A stretch of 21,081 nucleotides of DNA from Candidatus Avacholeplasma faecigallinarum (GTDB lineage Bacteria > Bacillota_I > Bacilli_A > Acholeplasmatales > Anaeroplasmataceae): contig DVKU01000191.1 in NCBI GenBank assembly GCA_018715825.1, forward strand, positions 1 to 21,081, in the 5' to 3' direction. Below the pieces are notes generated by a model. The model saw nothing but the letters and a program-made list of their open reading frames with translations, made no database searches and had not been told where the DNA came from. Of the stretch, positions 1 to 9,374 are shown piece by piece. The position numbers and the translations under genes were made by a program. Numbering within the stretch: the stretch's first letter is position 1; each line of letters opens with the position of its first letter.

Positions 1-112
1 CACATTTTTTAAAAATGTAGGGTGAAAGGCCCTTTTTGTCGTGCCTTTAATAAACTATAGATAATCTTTTAATAATTAATCAATTATCTCTTGATTTATT
101 TATAGTTGGCTC
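1..112. other. AT-rich intergenic stretch with nested inverted repeats
   Basis: No gene is visible here. Bases 2-18 form a near-palindrome (ACAT..ATGT around a T/A run) cut close to the window edge. Bases 25-48 hold AAAGGC/GCCTTT arms with a 12-nt loop. Bases 53-59 pair with 101-107 (AACTATA/TATAGTT), and the pairing extends by about four A-T pairs. Inside that is a smaller ATAATT/AATTAT hairpin at 72-87. None is followed by a convincing T tract, so I do not call a terminator. It could be the 3' untranslated region of the 113-235 gene or the end of a repeat or RNA continuing to the left. Confidence 0.35.
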
Positions 113-235
113 CTATACCCAAGGTAACCAACCGGTATCATTTTGATCATTACCTTGATCAATTCCACTTTCAGCAATTACATCAATAATTTCAATAACT
201 TCTAAATTAATTTCAGGTTTAATATACTTTCTCAT
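113..235 (-). CDS. 40-residue peptide, KP-x-I..DVIA motif family (unknown function)
   Basis: A short gene with ATG at 235 and TAG at 113-115. It has a strong SD (GGGAGG) 4 nt before the ATG and a consensus-like promoter upstream at 272-300, so it looks expressed although tiny. The protein begins MRKYIKPEI, carries IEIIDVIAES at residues 14-23, and ends in the aromatic GWLPWV. There is no signal peptide, membrane segment or cysteine. Residues 1-26 align without gaps to the 44-residue peptide at 15542-15676: 15 of 26 are identical, including K3, Y4, K6, P7, I9, E12, I14, E15, DVIA 18-21, S23 and D26. The tails are unrelated. I recognise the N-terminal pattern as recurrent in small Firmicutes proteins from memory only. 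A precursor-like role (leader plus variable tail) is inference, and no modifying enzyme is in the window. Confidence 0.72.
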   Translation of the reverse strand: MRKYIKPEINLEVIEIIDVIAESGIDQGNDQNDTGWLPWV

Positions 236-271
236 ATAACCTCCCAATTATACAGCATACTCTATAGTTAT

Positions 272-300
272 ATTATATAATGTTATTATATATAAAACAA
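272..300 (-). promoter_or_regulatory. Promoter for the 40-residue peptide gene
   Basis: On the minus strand, TTGTTT (295-300) and TATAAT (272-277) are separated by exactly 17 nt, a good sigma-A match. The start point would fall near 265, giving a leader of about 30 nt that contains the SD. It lies downstream of the terminator that closes the ribosomal operon, so the peptide gene is probably an independent transcript. Confidence 0.65.
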
Positions 301-360
301 GATTAAGACATTTTATTTACTATATATTTACAATGTTCATAAAAATCAATAACTAAAATA

Positions 361-390
361 AAAAGATAAGGACTCAAATCCTTATCTTTT
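361..390 (-). terminator. Rho-independent terminator of the S10-spc-alpha operon
   Basis: A perfect 12-bp stem (361-372 with 379-390) with a 6-nt loop starts 12 nt after the rplQ stop. On the minus strand the stem is followed by a T-rich stretch (TTTTTATTTTA). The A/T ends are symmetrical, so it could work in both directions, but no plus-strand gene needs it. Confidence 0.85.
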
Positions 391-401
391 AACCTTTTAA
401 A

Positions 402-761
402 TTATTCAACCCATGAAATAATAGCCATTGGTGCTGCATCTCCACGACGGAAACCAGTCTTAATTACACGAGTGTAACCACCATTACGGCTTTGAAACTT
501 AGGAGCTATTTCGCTAAATAGCTTTTGAACTGCATACTTTCCTTCTTCATCCTTTTCAAAACGAATGAATGAAGCTGCCTGACGACGAGCATGAAGTGTA
601 TTAGCCTTACCTAAAGTTACCATTTTATCAGCTAGTCTTTTTAATTCTCTAGCTTTTGCTAATGTAGTTTCAATTTGACCATTTAAGATTAAATCAGTAA
701 CTAAGTCACGAAGTAATGCTTTTCTTTGGTCAGAACTACGACGTAATCTACTATATGCCAT
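402..761 (-). CDS. rplQ: 50S ribosomal protein L17
   Basis: L17 binds 23S rRNA near the exit of the peptide tunnel in the large subunit. The 119-residue product is the usual length for the short bacterial form. It shows the family opening, [22 protein letters not shown], and the C-terminal [20 protein letters not shown] segment. It is the last gene of the operon, 19 nt after rpoA, with an SD-like GGAGAA before its ATG, and the operon terminator follows. Ending the alpha operon with rplQ directly after rpoA is the standard bacterial arrangement. ECF-transporter genes, often next in Bacilli, are absent here. Confidence 0.98.
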   Translation of the reverse strand: MAYSRLRRSSDQRKALLRDLVTDLILNGQIETTLAKARELKRLADKMVTLGKANTLHARRQAASFIRFEKDEEGKYAVQKLFSEIAPKFQSRNGGYTRVIKTGFRRGDAAPMAIISWVE

Positions 762-780
762 GATATTTTCTCCTTTTAGA

Positions 781-1740
781 CTAATTTTTCTTAAAGCCTA
801 AACCTAAGGCTTCTAACTTTTCTTTAATTTCCTTCAAAGATTTTCTACCAAGGTTACGAACCTTAATCATATCTTCTTCAGATTTTGCTGCTAATTCAGC
901 AACTGTATTTAAGCCAGCTCTCTTTAAACAATTGTAAGAACGAACAGATAAATCTAGTTCATCAATTGTCATTTCTAACTTACGATTTTGACTATCATCC
1001 TCAGCCTCAATCATGTAGTCAGTATTTGATGCTTTCTCACTTAATTCAACAACTACCTCTAAATGCTCAATCATCATTTTAGATGCAATTGAAAGAGCTT
1101 CTTTTGCTGAAATAGAGCCATTTGTAGTAACCTCAATTTCAAGCTTATCAAAAGATGCTACATTAACATTTTCAACACGAGTCTTTTCAACAGTAAATGC
1201 TACATTTACAATTGGAGTGTAGATTGAATCTATTGCAATTACGCCAACGGAACGATTGTATTCCTTATTAGCTACTGAACTAACATAACCTACGCCTCTA
1301 CGCACTGTTAAAAACATATGTAAATTTCCACCTGCAGCTACAGTTGCAATGTGTTGTTCAGGATTAACAACTTGAATATCACTATTAACAATAATATCAC
1401 CAGCTGTAACTTCACCTTCACCTTTATAAATTTCAACTGTTGCTTCATAATTAGGATCTTCACTATCAACTGTTAAAACGACACGCTTTAAATTTAAGAT
1501 GATTGTTATTACGTCTTCAACAACACCATCTATATTTTGAAATTCATGTTCAGCCCCGTCAATTTTTACATTAACGATTGCTGCACCTGGTAGAGATGAC
1601 AATAATGTTCTACGAAGTGCATTTCCTAGTGTAATACCAAATCCTCTTTCAAGAGGTGAAATAACAAATTTACCATAACTACCTTGATTAGAAATCTCCT
1701 CAATATTAGTTCTTGGTTTTTCAAATTTTAATTCTTTCAT
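781..1740 (-). CDS. rpoA: DNA-directed RNA polymerase subunit alpha
   Basis: Alpha is the assembly platform of RNA polymerase: its N-terminal domain dimerises and holds beta and beta', and its C-terminal domain contacts UP elements and activators. In this 319-residue protein, residues 1 to about 230 form the N-terminal domain, with the family blocks [23 protein letters not shown] and GVGYV. A linker follows, then the helix-hairpin-helix C-terminal domain (about 255-315; [26 protein letters not shown]). Length and both domains are normal. It sits between rpsK and rplQ, preceded by an AGGAGG-like SD (GGAGGCCC) 3-4 nt before the start. It ends in TAG. Confidence 0.98.
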   Translation of the reverse strand: MKELKFEKPRTNIEEISNQGSYGKFVISPLERGFGITLGNALRRTLLSSLPGAAIVNVKIDGAEHEFQNIDGVVEDVITIILNLKRVVLTVDSEDPNYEATVEIYKGEGEVTAGDIIVNSDIQVVNPEQHIATVAAGGNLHMFLTVRRGVGYVSSVANKEYNRSVGVIAIDSIYTPIVNVAFTVEKTRVENVNVASFDKLEIEVTTNGSISAKEALSIASKMMIEHLEVVVELSEKASNTDYMIEAEDDSQNRKLEMTIDELDLSVRSYNCLKRAGLNTVAELAAKSEEDMIKVRNLGRKSLKEIKEKLEALGLGFKKN

Positions 1741-1803
1741 AATGGGCCTCCTATTTTATATTAATTTAGTTAAAAATAACTTTTCAAATCTAAAATCCAA
1801 ATA

Positions 1804-2187
1804 CTATCCACGTGGACGCTTTGGTGGACGACAACCATTGTGTGGAACAGGTGTAACATCAGTAATAGCAGTAATTTCAAGACCTGCTACAGTTAATGAA
1901 CGAATAGCAGCCTCACGACCTTGACCAGGTCCTTTAACTGTAACTTCAACCTTAGAAACACCTTGATCCACTGCAGTTTTTGCTGCAGCTTCTGCTACAA
2001 TTTGAGCGGCATAAGGAGTTGACTTACGACTACCCTTAAAGCCTTGTGCACCTGCACTACTCCAGGAAATAACATTTCCTTGAGGATCTGTAATAGTAAC
2101 TATTGTATTATTGAAAGTCGAATGAATATGTGCTACACCAGTAGGACAATTTCTTTTCACACGACGCTTTGTAACCTTACGTGCCAT
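1804..2187 (-). CDS. rpsK: 30S ribosomal protein S11
   Basis: S11 belongs to the platform of the small subunit, beside the Shine-Dalgarno/anti-SD helix. The 127 residues are the usual length. Family hallmarks are [19 protein letters not shown], the [20 protein letters not shown] block, and the basic C-terminus [18 protein letters not shown]. The gene follows rpsM by 18 nt with a strong AAGGAGGAAAT site before its ATG. It ends in TAG. A 63-nt gap separates it from rpoA, the widest spacing in the alpha part of the operon, but I see no promoter in it. Confidence 0.98.
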   Translation of the reverse strand: MARKVTKRRVKRNCPTGVAHIHSTFNNTIVTITDPQGNVISWSSAGAQGFKGSRKSTPYAAQIVAEAAAKTAVDQGVSKVEVTVKGPGQGREAAIRSLTVAGLEITAITDVTPVPHNGCRPPKRPRG

Positions 2188-2205
2188 AATTTCATTTCCT
2201 CCTTA

Positions 2206-2571
2206 TTACTTCTTCTTATTAGCGATTGTATGTCTAGGACCCTTACGAGTACGAGAATTATTACGAGTATTTTGACCACGTACTGGTAAACCTTTACGAT
2301 GGCGCATACCTCTATAACAACCAATTTCCATTAAACGCTTAATATTTAAAGCAACCTCTCTACGAAGATCACCCTCAACCTTGTACTTAGAAACTTGAGA
2401 ACGAATCTTACCAAGTTGCTCTTCAGTTAAATCTTTTGTACGAATGTCCTCAGAAACACCCGCATCATTTAAAATTTTCTTTGATGTTGTTTCACCAATA
2501 CCATAAATATATTGTAATGAAATAACTATTCTCTTTTCATTTGGAATATCTACTCCTGCAATACGAGCCAT
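2206..2571 (-). CDS. rpsM: 30S ribosomal protein S13
   Basis: S13 sits in the head of the small subunit, forms bridges to the large subunit and contacts P-site tRNA with its tail. The product is 121 residues. Visible family features are [15 protein letters not shown] at the N-terminus, the YIYGIG helix-hairpin-helix, the [31 protein letters not shown] segment, and the basic tail [13 protein letters not shown]. It follows rpmJ by 24 nt, with TAGGAGGCAC as SD. Confidence 0.98.
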   Translation of the reverse strand: MARIAGVDIPNEKRIVISLQYIYGIGETTSKKILNDAGVSEDIRTKDLTEEQLGKIRSQVSKYKVEGDLRREVALNIKRLMEIGCYRGMRHRKGLPVRGQNTRNNSRTRKGPRHTIANKKK

Positions 2572-2595
2572 ATATTCGTGCCTCCTAAATTATTT

Positions 2596-2709
2596 TTATC
2601 CTTGTCTTTGTTTATGTTTTGGGTTTTCGCAAATAACCATTACACGGCCTTTGCGCTTAATAACCTTGCATTTATCGCATATTGGTTTTACTGATGGTCT
2701 TACTTTCAT
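2596..2709 (-). CDS. rpmJ: 50S ribosomal protein L36, zinc-binding type
   Basis: A 37-residue gene starting [18 protein letters not shown] and ending in TAA at 2596-2598. L36 is the smallest protein of the large subunit and binds 23S rRNA. The zinc ligands C11, C14, C27 and H32 are all present, so this is the zinc (C+) form. It lies between infA and rpsM, its usual place, 17 nt after infA, with a TGGAGGT SD. The start is fixed by homology and the SD. Confidence 0.97.
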   Translation of the reverse strand: MKVRPSVKPICDKCKVIKRKGRVMVICENPKHKQRQG

Positions 2710-2726
2710 TTTAAATACCTCCAATA

Positions 2727-2948
2727 TTATTTATGTCTGTAAGTAATTCTTCCACGTGTTAAATCATAGGTAGATAACTCTATAGTTACCTTATCACCTG
2801 GTAAAATGCGTATGTTGTTCATGCGGATTTTACCAGAAACGTGGGCTAAAACTTGATGATCATTTTCAAGCTTAACAATAAATTGGGTGTTAGGAAGTAC
2901 CTCAAGTACCTTTCCTTCCATTTCAATTACATCATCTTTTTTTGCCAT
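2727..2948 (-). CDS. infA: Translation initiation factor IF-1
   Basis: IF-1 binds the A site of the 30S subunit during initiation and steers initiator tRNA to the P site. The 73-residue product is a single S1-type OB fold of standard length. It shows [40 protein letters not shown] and the closing [12 protein letters not shown]. It follows map by 21 nt with a TAGGAGGC SD. The order map-infA-rpmJ matches Firmicutes spc operons, without the small extra KOW-type gene that B. subtilis has between map and infA. Confidence 0.98.
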   Translation of the reverse strand: MAKKDDVIEMEGKVLEVLPNTQFIVKLENDHQVLAHVSGKIRMNNIRILPGDKVTIELSTYDLTRGRITYRHK

Positions 2949-2969
2949 TAAATATAGCCTCCTAATGAA

Positions 2970-3719
2970 TTAAAGTGTAGTTAATATCTCATATCCGTCC
3001 TTACGAACTACTATAGTATGCTCAAAATGAGCACTCTTTGAATTATCTTTTGTTACAGTAGTCCATTGATCAGATAATATTCTAACATTTTTTGTGCCGG
3101 CATTTACCATCGGTTCAATGGCAAGCACCATTCCTTCTTTTAAAATTGGTCCAGTACCTGGTGTACCAAAATTAAATATAGCAGGATCTTCATGTAAGTC
3201 ATGGCCAACACCATGACCAGTAAATTGTTCAACAATTCCAAAGCCATATGGCTTTATATACTCACCGATAGCAGCGGAAACATCGCCTAAATGAGCTCCT
3301 TCTCTTACTTTACTTAGTCCAGCAAATAAGGCATCATGTGTAACCTGCATAAGTAATTGGTCTTTATGACTTATTGATCCAACAGCATAAGACCATGCTG
3401 AATCTCCATGATATCCCTTATAACAAGCTCCTATATCAAGAGCTACAATATCGCCCTCTTTTAAAATTTGCTTTTTAGAAGGAATACCATGAACAACAAC
3501 TTCGTTTACTGATGCACATATTGCTTCAGGGAAACCACCATAACCTTTAAATGATGGGGTAGCATTATTCTCACGAATAATCCTTTCACAAATATGACTT
3601 AACTCCAAAGTTGAAATGCCAGGTCTCACACTCTTTTTCATTTGCTCATGACATAAAGCAACGATTCTACCAGCTTCCTTTAAAAGCGCAATCTCACGTT
3701 CACTTTTAATTATTATCAT
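2970..3719 (-). CDS. map: Methionine aminopeptidase, type I
   Basis: Removes the initiator methionine from nascent proteins after deformylation, using a two-metal site. The 249-residue pita-bread fold carries all expected residues: catalytic H77 (VVHGIP), metal ligands D95 (ALDIGA) and D106 (HGDSAW), H169 ([13 protein letters not shown]), E202 (AIEPM) and E233 (AHFEHT). No N-terminal zinc-finger extension is present, as usual for bacterial type I enzymes. It begins only 3 nt after the adk stop, and I see no good SD (only GGG about 13 nt upstream). Its translation is therefore probably coupled to that of adk. Confidence 0.97.
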   Translation of the reverse strand: MIIIKSEREIALLKEAGRIVALCHEQMKKSVRPGISTLELSHICERIIRENNATPSFKGYGGFPEAICASVNEVVVHGIPSKKQILKEGDIVALDIGACYKGYHGDSAWSYAVGSISHKDQLLMQVTHDALFAGLSKVREGAHLGDVSAAIGEYIKPYGFGIVEQFTGHGVGHDLHEDPAIFNFGTPGTGPILKEGMVLAIEPMVNAGTKNVRILSDQWTTVTKDNSKSAHFEHTIVVRKDGYEILTTL

Positions 3720-3722
3720 GTT

Positions 3723-4367
3723 TTATCGACCCAATACAACTTTAATATCTTCAAAAACTTTAGATAATGGCTGATCACCATTTACAGTTTTTAATAAGTG
3801 TTTCTTATCATAATATTCTAATAGTGGAGCAGTATTTTTATCATATACTGCTAATCTATTTTCAGCAGTTGCCTCAGTATCATCAGCTCTTTGGATTAAT
3901 GGTGTATTACAAAAATCACAAATACCCTCAACCTTTGGTGGATTAAACTCTACATGGAAGGTTGCACCACAATTCTTACAAACGCGTCTACCAACCATAC
4001 GTCTAACTAAAATTTCTGATGGAACATTAACATCTAATACTGCATCTAATTTTTCACCATTAGAAACTAAGAATTTATCTAATGCTTCAGCTTGGGCGAT
4101 TGTTCTTGGGAAACCATCTAATAAGAATCCATTTTTACAATCATCCTCTTGAAGTCTTTCCTCTACGATACCAATTGTAACCTCATCTGGTACTAGAGCA
4201 CCTTGGTCCATATAGCTTTTAGCTAACATACCAAGTTTAGTCTGATTTTTTATAGCAGCTCGGAACATATCTCCTGTTGAAATATGAGGAATATGATAAT
4301 ATTCTTTAATATTTGCAGCTTGAGTTCCTTTACCTGCACCAGGTCTACCCATAATTAATATTTTCAT
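3723..4367 (-). CDS. adk: Adenylate kinase, zinc-binding long form
   Basis: Catalyses ATP + AMP to 2 ADP and keeps adenylate pools balanced. In the 214 residues, the P-loop is GRPGAGKGT (7-15), the AMP-binding segment begins [10 protein letters not shown] (30-39), and DGFPRT (84-89) is the nucleotide-binding arginine motif. The LID domain contains a structural zinc site, C130-x2-C133 and C150-x2-C153, as in Gram-positive enzymes. [12 protein letters not shown] (161-172) carries the conserved DD and R residues. It lies between secY and map, 23 nt after secY, with a GGGAGGT SD. Its place in the spc operon ties energy charge to ribosome synthesis. Confidence 0.97.
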   Translation of the reverse strand: MKILIMGRPGAGKGTQAANIKEYYHIPHISTGDMFRAAIKNQTKLGMLAKSYMDQGALVPDEVTIGIVEERLQEDDCKNGFLLDGFPRTIAQAEALDKFLVSNGEKLDAVLDVNVPSEILVRRMVGRRVCKNCGATFHVEFNPPKVEGICDFCNTPLIQRADDTEATAENRLAVYDKNTAPLLEYYDKKHLLKTVNGDQPLSKVFEDIKVVLGR

Positions 4368-4390
4368 TTGAGCTTACCTCCCAACATTAT

Positions 4391-5704
4391 TTAATCTAAG
4401 AATCCCTTATAATCTTTTGTTTCTGAAGCTGTCTCAATTTGTCTAAATGTTTCGATAGCAACACCAACAATAATGATTAAAGATGTACCACCAATAGTGA
4501 TGGCAGAAGATTCAGTAGATGTAAATCCAAATGCTTTAGAAACAATAATAGGTACTAATGCTAATATTGCTAAATATGCACAACCAATTAAAGTTATTCT
4601 AAATAGCATTTTAGATAATTGAACTTTTGTTTCCTCTCCAGGACGATAGCCAGGAATAAATGCACCTTGTTTTTCAAGATTATCACTAATTCTATCAGGA
4701 TCAACCTGCATAAATGAATAGAAGAAACTAAAGAATACAATTAAAATAACATATAATGCAATTCCTATAGGTTGAGATGTAGAGAAAATCTGATTCAACC
4801 AATAAGCTGCATTTGATGATTCTGTTGACAATCCCATAACACCAACAATTGTTAAAGGGATAGACATAATTGTAGATGCAAATATTACGGGAATAACATT
4901 TGCACTGTTAATTTTAACAGGGATATCAGAACCCTTTTGTCCAGCTTGACGATTAGCATACTGAACAGGGATTTTTCTTACAGCCCCTTCAAAATATACA
5001 ACACCTAATATCATAACAACATACAATAATACAACTAAAATAAATAGGAAGCAATTTAAAGCTGTGAAATTAACTCCTAAATATTTTGATGACAATGTTG
5101 TAAACATAGTTGGTATAGAAGAAATAATACCTGCAGAAATAATCATTGAAGAACCATTTCCTATACCATGACGAGTAATCAAGTCAGCCAACCACATTGT
5201 AAAGGCAGAACCTGCTGTAACTACTACAGCCATATAAATATATACAAGCCAGTAATAATCTTTATATTTAATTAAAGAATCAATTAAAATATTTTCTGGT
5301 CTAGAACCTAAACTAAATATAATTAGTAAGCCTTGAATCATCGCTATAACGATGGTTGTGTATCTAGTAATACGATTAAGCTTTTCCTTACCCATTTCAC
5401 CTTGTTCAGACCATTCCTTAAACTTAGGAATAACCATTTGTAGCATTTGTATAACAATTGATGCAGTAATATAAGGTGAAATACCTAATGCTAAGATAGA
5501 GAAGTTAGATAAACCTCCACCTGAAAAGGCATTTAAAATTGTAAGGAAATCATTACCAGAAATTAGTTGCTGAACACTAGTTGTTGAAATTAAAGGTATT
5601 GGAAGATATGTTCCAACCTTAAAAACTAGTAATAAAGCAAAAGTAACTAGTATCTTTAAGACAATCTCACGATTACTTAAGATAAGCTTAGCTTTACTTA
5701 ACAA
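4391..5704 (-). CDS. secY: Protein translocase subunit SecY
   Basis: Central channel of the Sec translocon in the cytoplasmic membrane, working with SecE, SecG and the SecA motor to export signal-peptide proteins and insert membrane proteins. The 437-residue protein has the expected series of hydrophobic helices, beginning with residues ~13-38 and followed by the plug region. Family blocks include GGGLSNFSILALGISPYITASI and, in the cytosolic loops, ARRKIPVQYANRQ-like and EKQGAFIPGYRPGEET. Ten membrane segments are expected from the family. Its start is just 1 nt after the rplO stop, with an SD (GAGGTGA) inside the end of rplO, so the two are translationally coupled. Confidence 0.98.
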   Translation of the reverse strand: MLSKAKLILSNREIVLKILVTFALLLVFKVGTYLPIPLISTTSVQQLISGNDFLTILNAFSGGGLSNFSILALGISPYITASIVIQMLQMVIPKFKEWSEQGEMGKEKLNRITRYTTIVIAMIQGLLIIFSLGSRPENILIDSLIKYKDYYWLVYIYMAVVVTAGSAFTMWLADLITRHGIGNGSSMIISAGIISSIPTMFTTLSSKYLGVNFTALNCFLFILVVLLYVVMILGVVYFEGAVRKIPVQYANRQAGQKGSDIPVKINSANVIPVIFASTIMSIPLTIVGVMGLSTESSNAAYWLNQIFSTSQPIGIALYVILIVFFSFFYSFMQVDPDRISDNLEKQGAFIPGYRPGEETKVQLSKMLFRITLIGCAYLAILALVPIIVSKAFGFTSTESSAITIGGTSLIIIVGVAIETFRQIETASETKDYKGFLD

Positions 5705-5705
5705 G

Positions 5706-6143
5706 TTAGATCACCTCAACAGATCCACCAGCAGCTTCAATAGCATTTTTAGCAGATTCTGAGAACTTATTAGCTTTAACTGTTAGCTTCTTTGTAATTT
5801 CGCCTTTACCTAATACTTTTACACCATCTAAGATTTTGTTAACATATCCAGCCTTAACTAAAGCCTCAATATCAACAACAGCACCATCTTCAAAAGCATC
5901 TAATTGCTTTAAATTTACTATTGCATATTCTTTACGAGAATGATTGTGGAATCCTCTCTTTGGTAAACGTTGGAATAAAGGTAATTGTCCACCTTCAAAT
6001 CCTGGACGTACACCGCCACCTGAACGAGAATTTTGACCCTTAGTACCTCTACCAGCAGTTTTACCTAAACCACTACCGATTCCACGACCAACACGCTTTT
6101 TAGCATGTCTTGCACCTTCAACTGGTTTTAATTCATTTAACAT
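5706..6143 (-). CDS. rplO: 50S ribosomal protein L15
   Basis: L15 is a late-assembling large-subunit protein whose basic N-terminal arm threads into 23S rRNA. The 145 residues include the Gly/Arg-rich arm ([22 protein letters not shown], then [24 protein letters not shown]) and the globular C-terminal half ending [12 protein letters not shown]. It follows rpmD by 18 nt with an AGGAGGTACC SD and directly precedes secY, the conserved arrangement. Confidence 0.98.
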   Translation of the reverse strand: MLNELKPVEGARHAKKRVGRGIGSGLGKTAGRGTKGQNSRSGGGVRPGFEGGQLPLFQRLPKRGFHNHSRKEYAIVNLKQLDAFEDGAVVDIEALVKAGYVNKILDGVKVLGKGEITKKLTVKANKFSESAKNAIEAAGGSVEVI

Positions 6144-6161
6144 TTTTAGGTACCTCCTATA

Positions 6162-6335
6162 TTATTCTTGGACAACCTTTACCATATGTGCTATGGTAAC
6201 AATCATACCTTTTATTGCTTCATTTTCCTCTTTTGTAACTGTTTGGCCAATTCTAGTTAAACCTAAAGCCTTTGCAGTAGCAACTTGATTAGGTTTACGA
6301 CCAATTAAACTCTTAACTAATGTTATTTTATACAT
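6162..6335 (-). CDS. rpmD: 50S ribosomal protein L30
   Basis: A 57-residue gene with ATG at 6333-6335 and TAA at 6162-6164. L30 is a small large-subunit protein near the 5S rRNA side. The sequence starts MYKITLVKSLIGRKPNQV and contains the LGLTRIGQTV block, which is typical of bacterial L30. Its length is normal. It begins 6 nt after the rpsE stop, and its SD (AGGG) lies in the last codons of rpsE, implying coupling. Position between rpsE and rplO confirms the call. Confidence 0.97.
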   Translation of the reverse strand: MYKITLVKSLIGRKPNQVATAKALGLTRIGQTVTKEENEAIKGMIVTIAHMVKVVQE

Positions 6336-6341
6336 AATTAA

Positions 6342-6854
6342 TTACCCTAGAATTTCTGCAACTGTTTTGCCACGACGAGCAGCAACCTCTTCAACAGTCT
6401 CTAAACTCTTTAACCCTTCTATTGTAGCTCTAACTACATTAATAGGTGTAGCAGAACCCAATGATTTAGATAAAATATCAGAAATACCAGCTAATTCAAC
6501 TACAGCACGTACTGGACCACCAGCGATAACTCCTGTACCTTCACTAGCAGGCTTTAAAATAACACGACCAGCTCCATAAACACCAGTTACTTCATGAGGA
6601 ATAGTAGTTTTTACTGTAGAAACAGTAATTAAATTTTTCTTAGCATTTTCGATGGCTTTCTTAATTGCATCAGGTACTTCTTGAGCCTTACCTGTACCAA
6701 AACCAACTCTTCCTTTTCTATCACCGATTACTACCAAAGCAGCGAAACGGAAGCGTCTACCACCTTTAACAACCTTAGTTACACGGTTGATTTTAACAAC
6801 ACGCTCTTCAAATTCTGGTTGTTCAACTTCTTTACGTTGTTCATTTTGACGCAT
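6342..6854 (-). CDS. rpsE: 30S ribosomal protein S5
   Basis: S5 lies on the back of the small subunit at the mRNA entry channel and helps decoding accuracy and helicase action. The 170-residue product has a short charged N-terminal leader, the dsRBD-like domain with [20 protein letters not shown] and [14 protein letters not shown], and the C-terminal domain with [21 protein letters not shown] and [12 protein letters not shown]. It follows rplR by 14 nt with an AAGGAGGAAAG SD. Confidence 0.98.
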   Translation of the reverse strand: MRQNEQRKEVEQPEFEERVVKINRVTKVVKGGRRFRFAALVVIGDRKGRVGFGTGKAQEVPDAIKKAIENAKKNLITVSTVKTTIPHEVTGVYGAGRVILKPASEGTGVIAGGPVRAVVELAGISDILSKSLGSATPINVVRATIEGLKSLETVEEVAARRGKTVAEILG

Positions 6855-6868
6855 AAAGTCTTTCCTCC

Positions 6869-7231
6869 TTAGAATTTTAATCCAGCAGCTCTTGCTGCTT
6901 CAGCTAAAGCCTTAACACGTCCATGATATAAATAACCACCACGGTCAAAAACTACAGCCTCAATATTTAAAGCTAATGCACGCTTAGCAACTAAAGTACC
7001 AACCTCTGTTGCAGCAGCTACATTTGAACCATTTTTAACATTAATTTCTTTATCTAGTGAAGAAGCACTACATAAAGTCTTACCTGTTTGATCATCAATA
7101 ATTTGAGCATAAATTTGCTTGTTAGAACGGAAAACATTTAGTCTTGGTTTTGTAGAAGTTCCAACCAATGTTTGACGAATACGTAAATGTCTTTTTTGAC
7201 GAGTTACGTTTTTAGATACTTTACTTATCAT
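6869..7231 (-). CDS. rplR: 50S ribosomal protein L18
   Basis: L18 binds 5S rRNA together with L5 and attaches it to the large subunit. The product is 120 residues. A basic N-terminus ([37 protein letters not shown]) is followed by the family block [28 protein letters not shown]. It follows rplF by 18 nt with an AGGAGTG SD. Confidence 0.98.
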   Translation of the reverse strand: MISKVSKNVTRQKRHLRIRQTLVGTSTKPRLNVFRSNKQIYAQIIDDQTGKTLCSASSLDKEINVKNGSNVAAATEVGTLVAKRALALNIEAVVFDRGGYLYHGRVKALAEAARAAGLKF

Positions 7232-7249
7232 ATTAGCACTCCTTTCCTA

Positions 7250-7792
7250 CTACTTCTTAGCAGTTTTACCTTCCTTACGACGGATAACTTCGTAATCATA
7301 CTTAATACCTTTACCTTTATAAGGCTCTGGCTTACGAATTTCACGAATTTCAGCCGCAAATTGTCCTACTTTTTGCTTATCAATACCAGAAATGATAATA
7401 ACTGTATTCTTAGGTAATTCTACTTTTAATCCTTCTGGAACTGGCATTTCAACAGTATGTGAATAACCAGCAGATACAACAAGTGTATTACCTTGAAGTT
7501 GAGCACGGTAACCTACACCATTGATCTCTAATTGCTTTTTAAATCCTTCAGATACACCTACAACCATGTTGTGTAACAAAGCACGAGTTGTACCATGAAT
7601 AGTCTTAATTTCTTTTGTATCATTAGGACGTTTTACTACGATTTCTGTAGCATCAACGCTAATTTCTAGTTCGCTATTGAATTGAAAGCTTAATTCACCC
7701 TTTGGTCCTTTAACAGTTACATGATTTCCTTCAGCAACATTAACAGTAACACCTGCAGGGATTTGAATTGCCTTATTACCAATACGAGACAT
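7250..7792 (-). CDS. rplF: 50S ribosomal protein L6
   Basis: L6 binds near the GTPase-associated centre and the base of the L7/L12 stalk. The 180 residues show the two homologous alpha/beta domains. The N-terminus is [15 protein letters not shown], with [10 protein letters not shown] in the first half. The RNA-binding C-terminal half has [25 protein letters not shown] and [24 protein letters not shown]. It starts 28 nt after rpsH with an AGGAGGTGTT SD and ends in TAG. Confidence 0.98.
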   Translation of the reverse strand: MSRIGNKAIQIPAGVTVNVAEGNHVTVKGPKGELSFQFNSELEISVDATEIVVKRPNDTKEIKTIHGTTRALLHNMVVGVSEGFKKQLEINGVGYRAQLQGNTLVVSAGYSHTVEMPVPEGLKVELPKNTVIIISGIDKQKVGQFAAEIREIRKPEPYKGKGIKYDYEVIRRKEGKTAKK

Positions 7793-7820
7793 CTAAAACA
7801 CCTCCTGTATTCTTTCTATC

Positions 7821-8213
7821 TTACCAAACGTAAGCTAAAACTTCTCCACCGATATTTAACTTACGAGCTTCTTTATCAGTCATAATACCTTTAGAAGTAG
7901 AGATAATAGCAACACCTAAACCATTTAATACTCTAGGTAATTCTTCAGCTTTTGTATAAACATGAAGACTAGGCTTAGAAATTCTCTTTAATCCCTTGAT
8001 TACTCTTTGGTTATTTTCTGTATATTTTAATGTAATAGTGATAACACTTTTTACTTCATTAGAAACTGTATAATTTGCAATATATCCTTCATTCTTTAAA
8101 ACATCTAGCATAGCGATTTTAGTTTTAGAAGATGGAACTAAAACAGTTTCATGACGCATAGCATTTGCGTTTTTAATACGGATTAGCATATCCGCAATTG
8201 GATCTGTCATCAT
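7821..8213 (-). CDS. rpsH: 30S ribosomal protein S8
   Basis: S8 is a primary 16S rRNA-binding protein of the central domain. In many bacteria it also represses its own operon by binding an mRNA mimic, which I could not locate here. The 130 residues begin [17 protein letters not shown] and end with the RNA-contact motif [26 protein letters not shown]. Two tandem ATG codons occur at 8213 and 8210. The AAAGGAGGAA SD favours the first by spacing. Confidence 0.98.
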   Translation of the reverse strand: MMTDPIADMLIRIKNANAMRHETVLVPSSKTKIAMLDVLKNEGYIANYTVSNEVKSVITITLKYTENNQRVIKGLKRISKPSLHVYTKAEELPRVLNGLGVAIISTSKGIMTDKEARKLNIGGEVLAYVW

Positions 8214-8255
8214 AACCTGATTCCTCCTTTTTCTATCTTGGAAAACATATTTTTA

Positions 8256-8441
8256 TTACCAGCTTGCTTTTTTAACACCTGGAATTTGTCCTTTATACGC
8301 TAATTCACGGAAACAAATACGGCATAACTTAAATTTACCGATGACTGCGTGAGGACGGCCACAACGCTCGCAACGTGTATATGCACGTGCACTGTATTTT
8401 GGTTTTCTATGATTTTTAACAACCATTGATGTTTTTGCCAT
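8256..8441 (-). CDS. rpsN: 30S ribosomal protein S14, zinc-ribbon type
   Basis: S14 is part of the small-subunit head near the decoding site. This is the short 61-residue type Z form with a C24-x2-C27...C40-x2-C43 zinc ribbon (CERC and CRIC). It differs from the ~89-100-residue zinc-independent paralogue that many Firmicutes also keep elsewhere. The C-terminus [11 protein letters not shown] is characteristic. It follows rplE by 15 nt with an AAGGAAGGA-like SD, its standard place in the spc operon. Confidence 0.98.
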   Translation of the reverse strand: MAKTSMVVKNHRKPKYSARAYTRCERCGRPHAVIGKFKLCRICFRELAYKGQIPGVKKASW

Positions 8442-8456
8442 AGTTTATATCCTTCC

Positions 8457-8996
8457 TTACTTTCTAAAAGGCATACCCATTAATTGTAATAGAGTACGGC
8501 CCTCTTCATCTGTTTTTGCTGTAGTAACGATAACAATATCCATACCACGAACTTTCTTCACCTTATCAAAGTTAATTTCAGGGAAGATTAATTGTTCTTT
8601 TACACCTAATGTATAATTTCCACGACCATCAAAAGCATTGTCGCTAACACCATGGAAATCACGTACACGAGGTAATGCGATAGATACAAGCTTATCTAAG
8701 AACTCATACATTCTTGTTCCTCTTAAAGTTACTTTACAGCCAATTGGCATACCTTCACGTAACTTGAAGTTTGCAATTGATTTTTTTGCTTTTGTTACAA
8801 CTGGCTTTTGACCAGCGATTTGTGTTAATTCTTCTACAGCATCGTCTAATACTTTTGCATTAGCAACAGCATCTCCACAACCCATATTGATAACAATTTT
8901 TTCAATCTTTGGAATTTGCATAGAAGATTTATAACCGAATTTATTTGCTAACTCTGTTCTAACAGAAGTTTGATATTTATCTTGTAAACGATTCAC
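8457..8996 (-). CDS. rplE: 50S ribosomal protein L5
   Basis: L5 binds 5S rRNA with L18 and forms a bridge to the small-subunit head that contacts P-site tRNA. The 179 residues are normal. Family blocks include [59 protein letters not shown] and [17 protein letters not shown]. It starts 25 nt after rplX, with an AGAGGAGGTAAAC SD. Confidence 0.98.
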   Translation of the reverse strand: MNRLQDKYQTSVRTELANKFGYKSSMQIPKIEKIVINMGCGDAVANAKVLDDAVEELTQIAGQKPVVTKAKKSIANFKLREGMPIGCKVTLRGTRMYEFLDKLVSIALPRVRDFHGVSDNAFDGRGNYTLGVKEQLIFPEINFDKVKKVRGMDIVIVTTAKTDEEGRTLLQLMGMPFRK

Positions 8997-9021
8997 AGTT
9001 GTTTACCTCCTCTCCAGTAGA

Positions 9022-9360
9022 CTACTTTATTTCTGAACCAGATTTTGCAATTCTGATTTTATTACCATTCTCATCAATTTTAATTTTTACACGAGTTGGC
9101 TTACCAGTTTTTGGGTCAATAAGCATAACATTAGATGCATCGATTGGAGCTTCAACCTCAACAATACCACCTTGTTGGTTAGTTTGAGTTGGCTTTTGAT
9201 GCTTCTTAACCATGTTAACGCCTTCAACGATAACCTTATTAGTTTGAGGGAACACCTTCAATACCTTACCAGTTGTAGGAACCTTATTGCCTTTTTTATC
9301 AATTGTAAATTTATTTTTACCAGCGATTACAACCACTGTATCTCCACTTTTAATTTGCAT
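9022..9360 (-). CDS. rplX: 50S ribosomal protein L24
   Basis: L24 is an early assembly initiator of the large subunit at the tunnel exit. The 112-residue protein has an N-terminal KOW motif ([14 protein letters not shown]), then [27 protein letters not shown] and a C-terminal [23 protein letters not shown]. It is slightly longer than the common 101-105 residues. It follows rplN by 14 nt with an AGGAGGTGCG SD and ends in TAG. Confidence 0.98.
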   Translation of the reverse strand: MQIKSGDTVVVIAGKNKFTIDKKGNKVPTTGKVLKVFPQTNKVIVEGVNMVKKHQKPTQTNQQGGIVEVEAPIDASNVMLIDPKTGKPTRVKIKIDENGNKIRIAKSGSEIK

Positions 9361-9374
9361 TTATGCGCACCTCC

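Noticed and set aside
885..1082. Plus-strand open frames over rpoA, rpsK, rpsM, rpsE, rplR, rplX, rplN, rpsQ, rplV, rplD, the lipoprotein, surface protein, rqcP and hpt
   Set aside because: All lie opposite well-identified conserved genes, lack SD sites and recognisable domains, and have atypical composition; they are shadows of the minus-strand genes.
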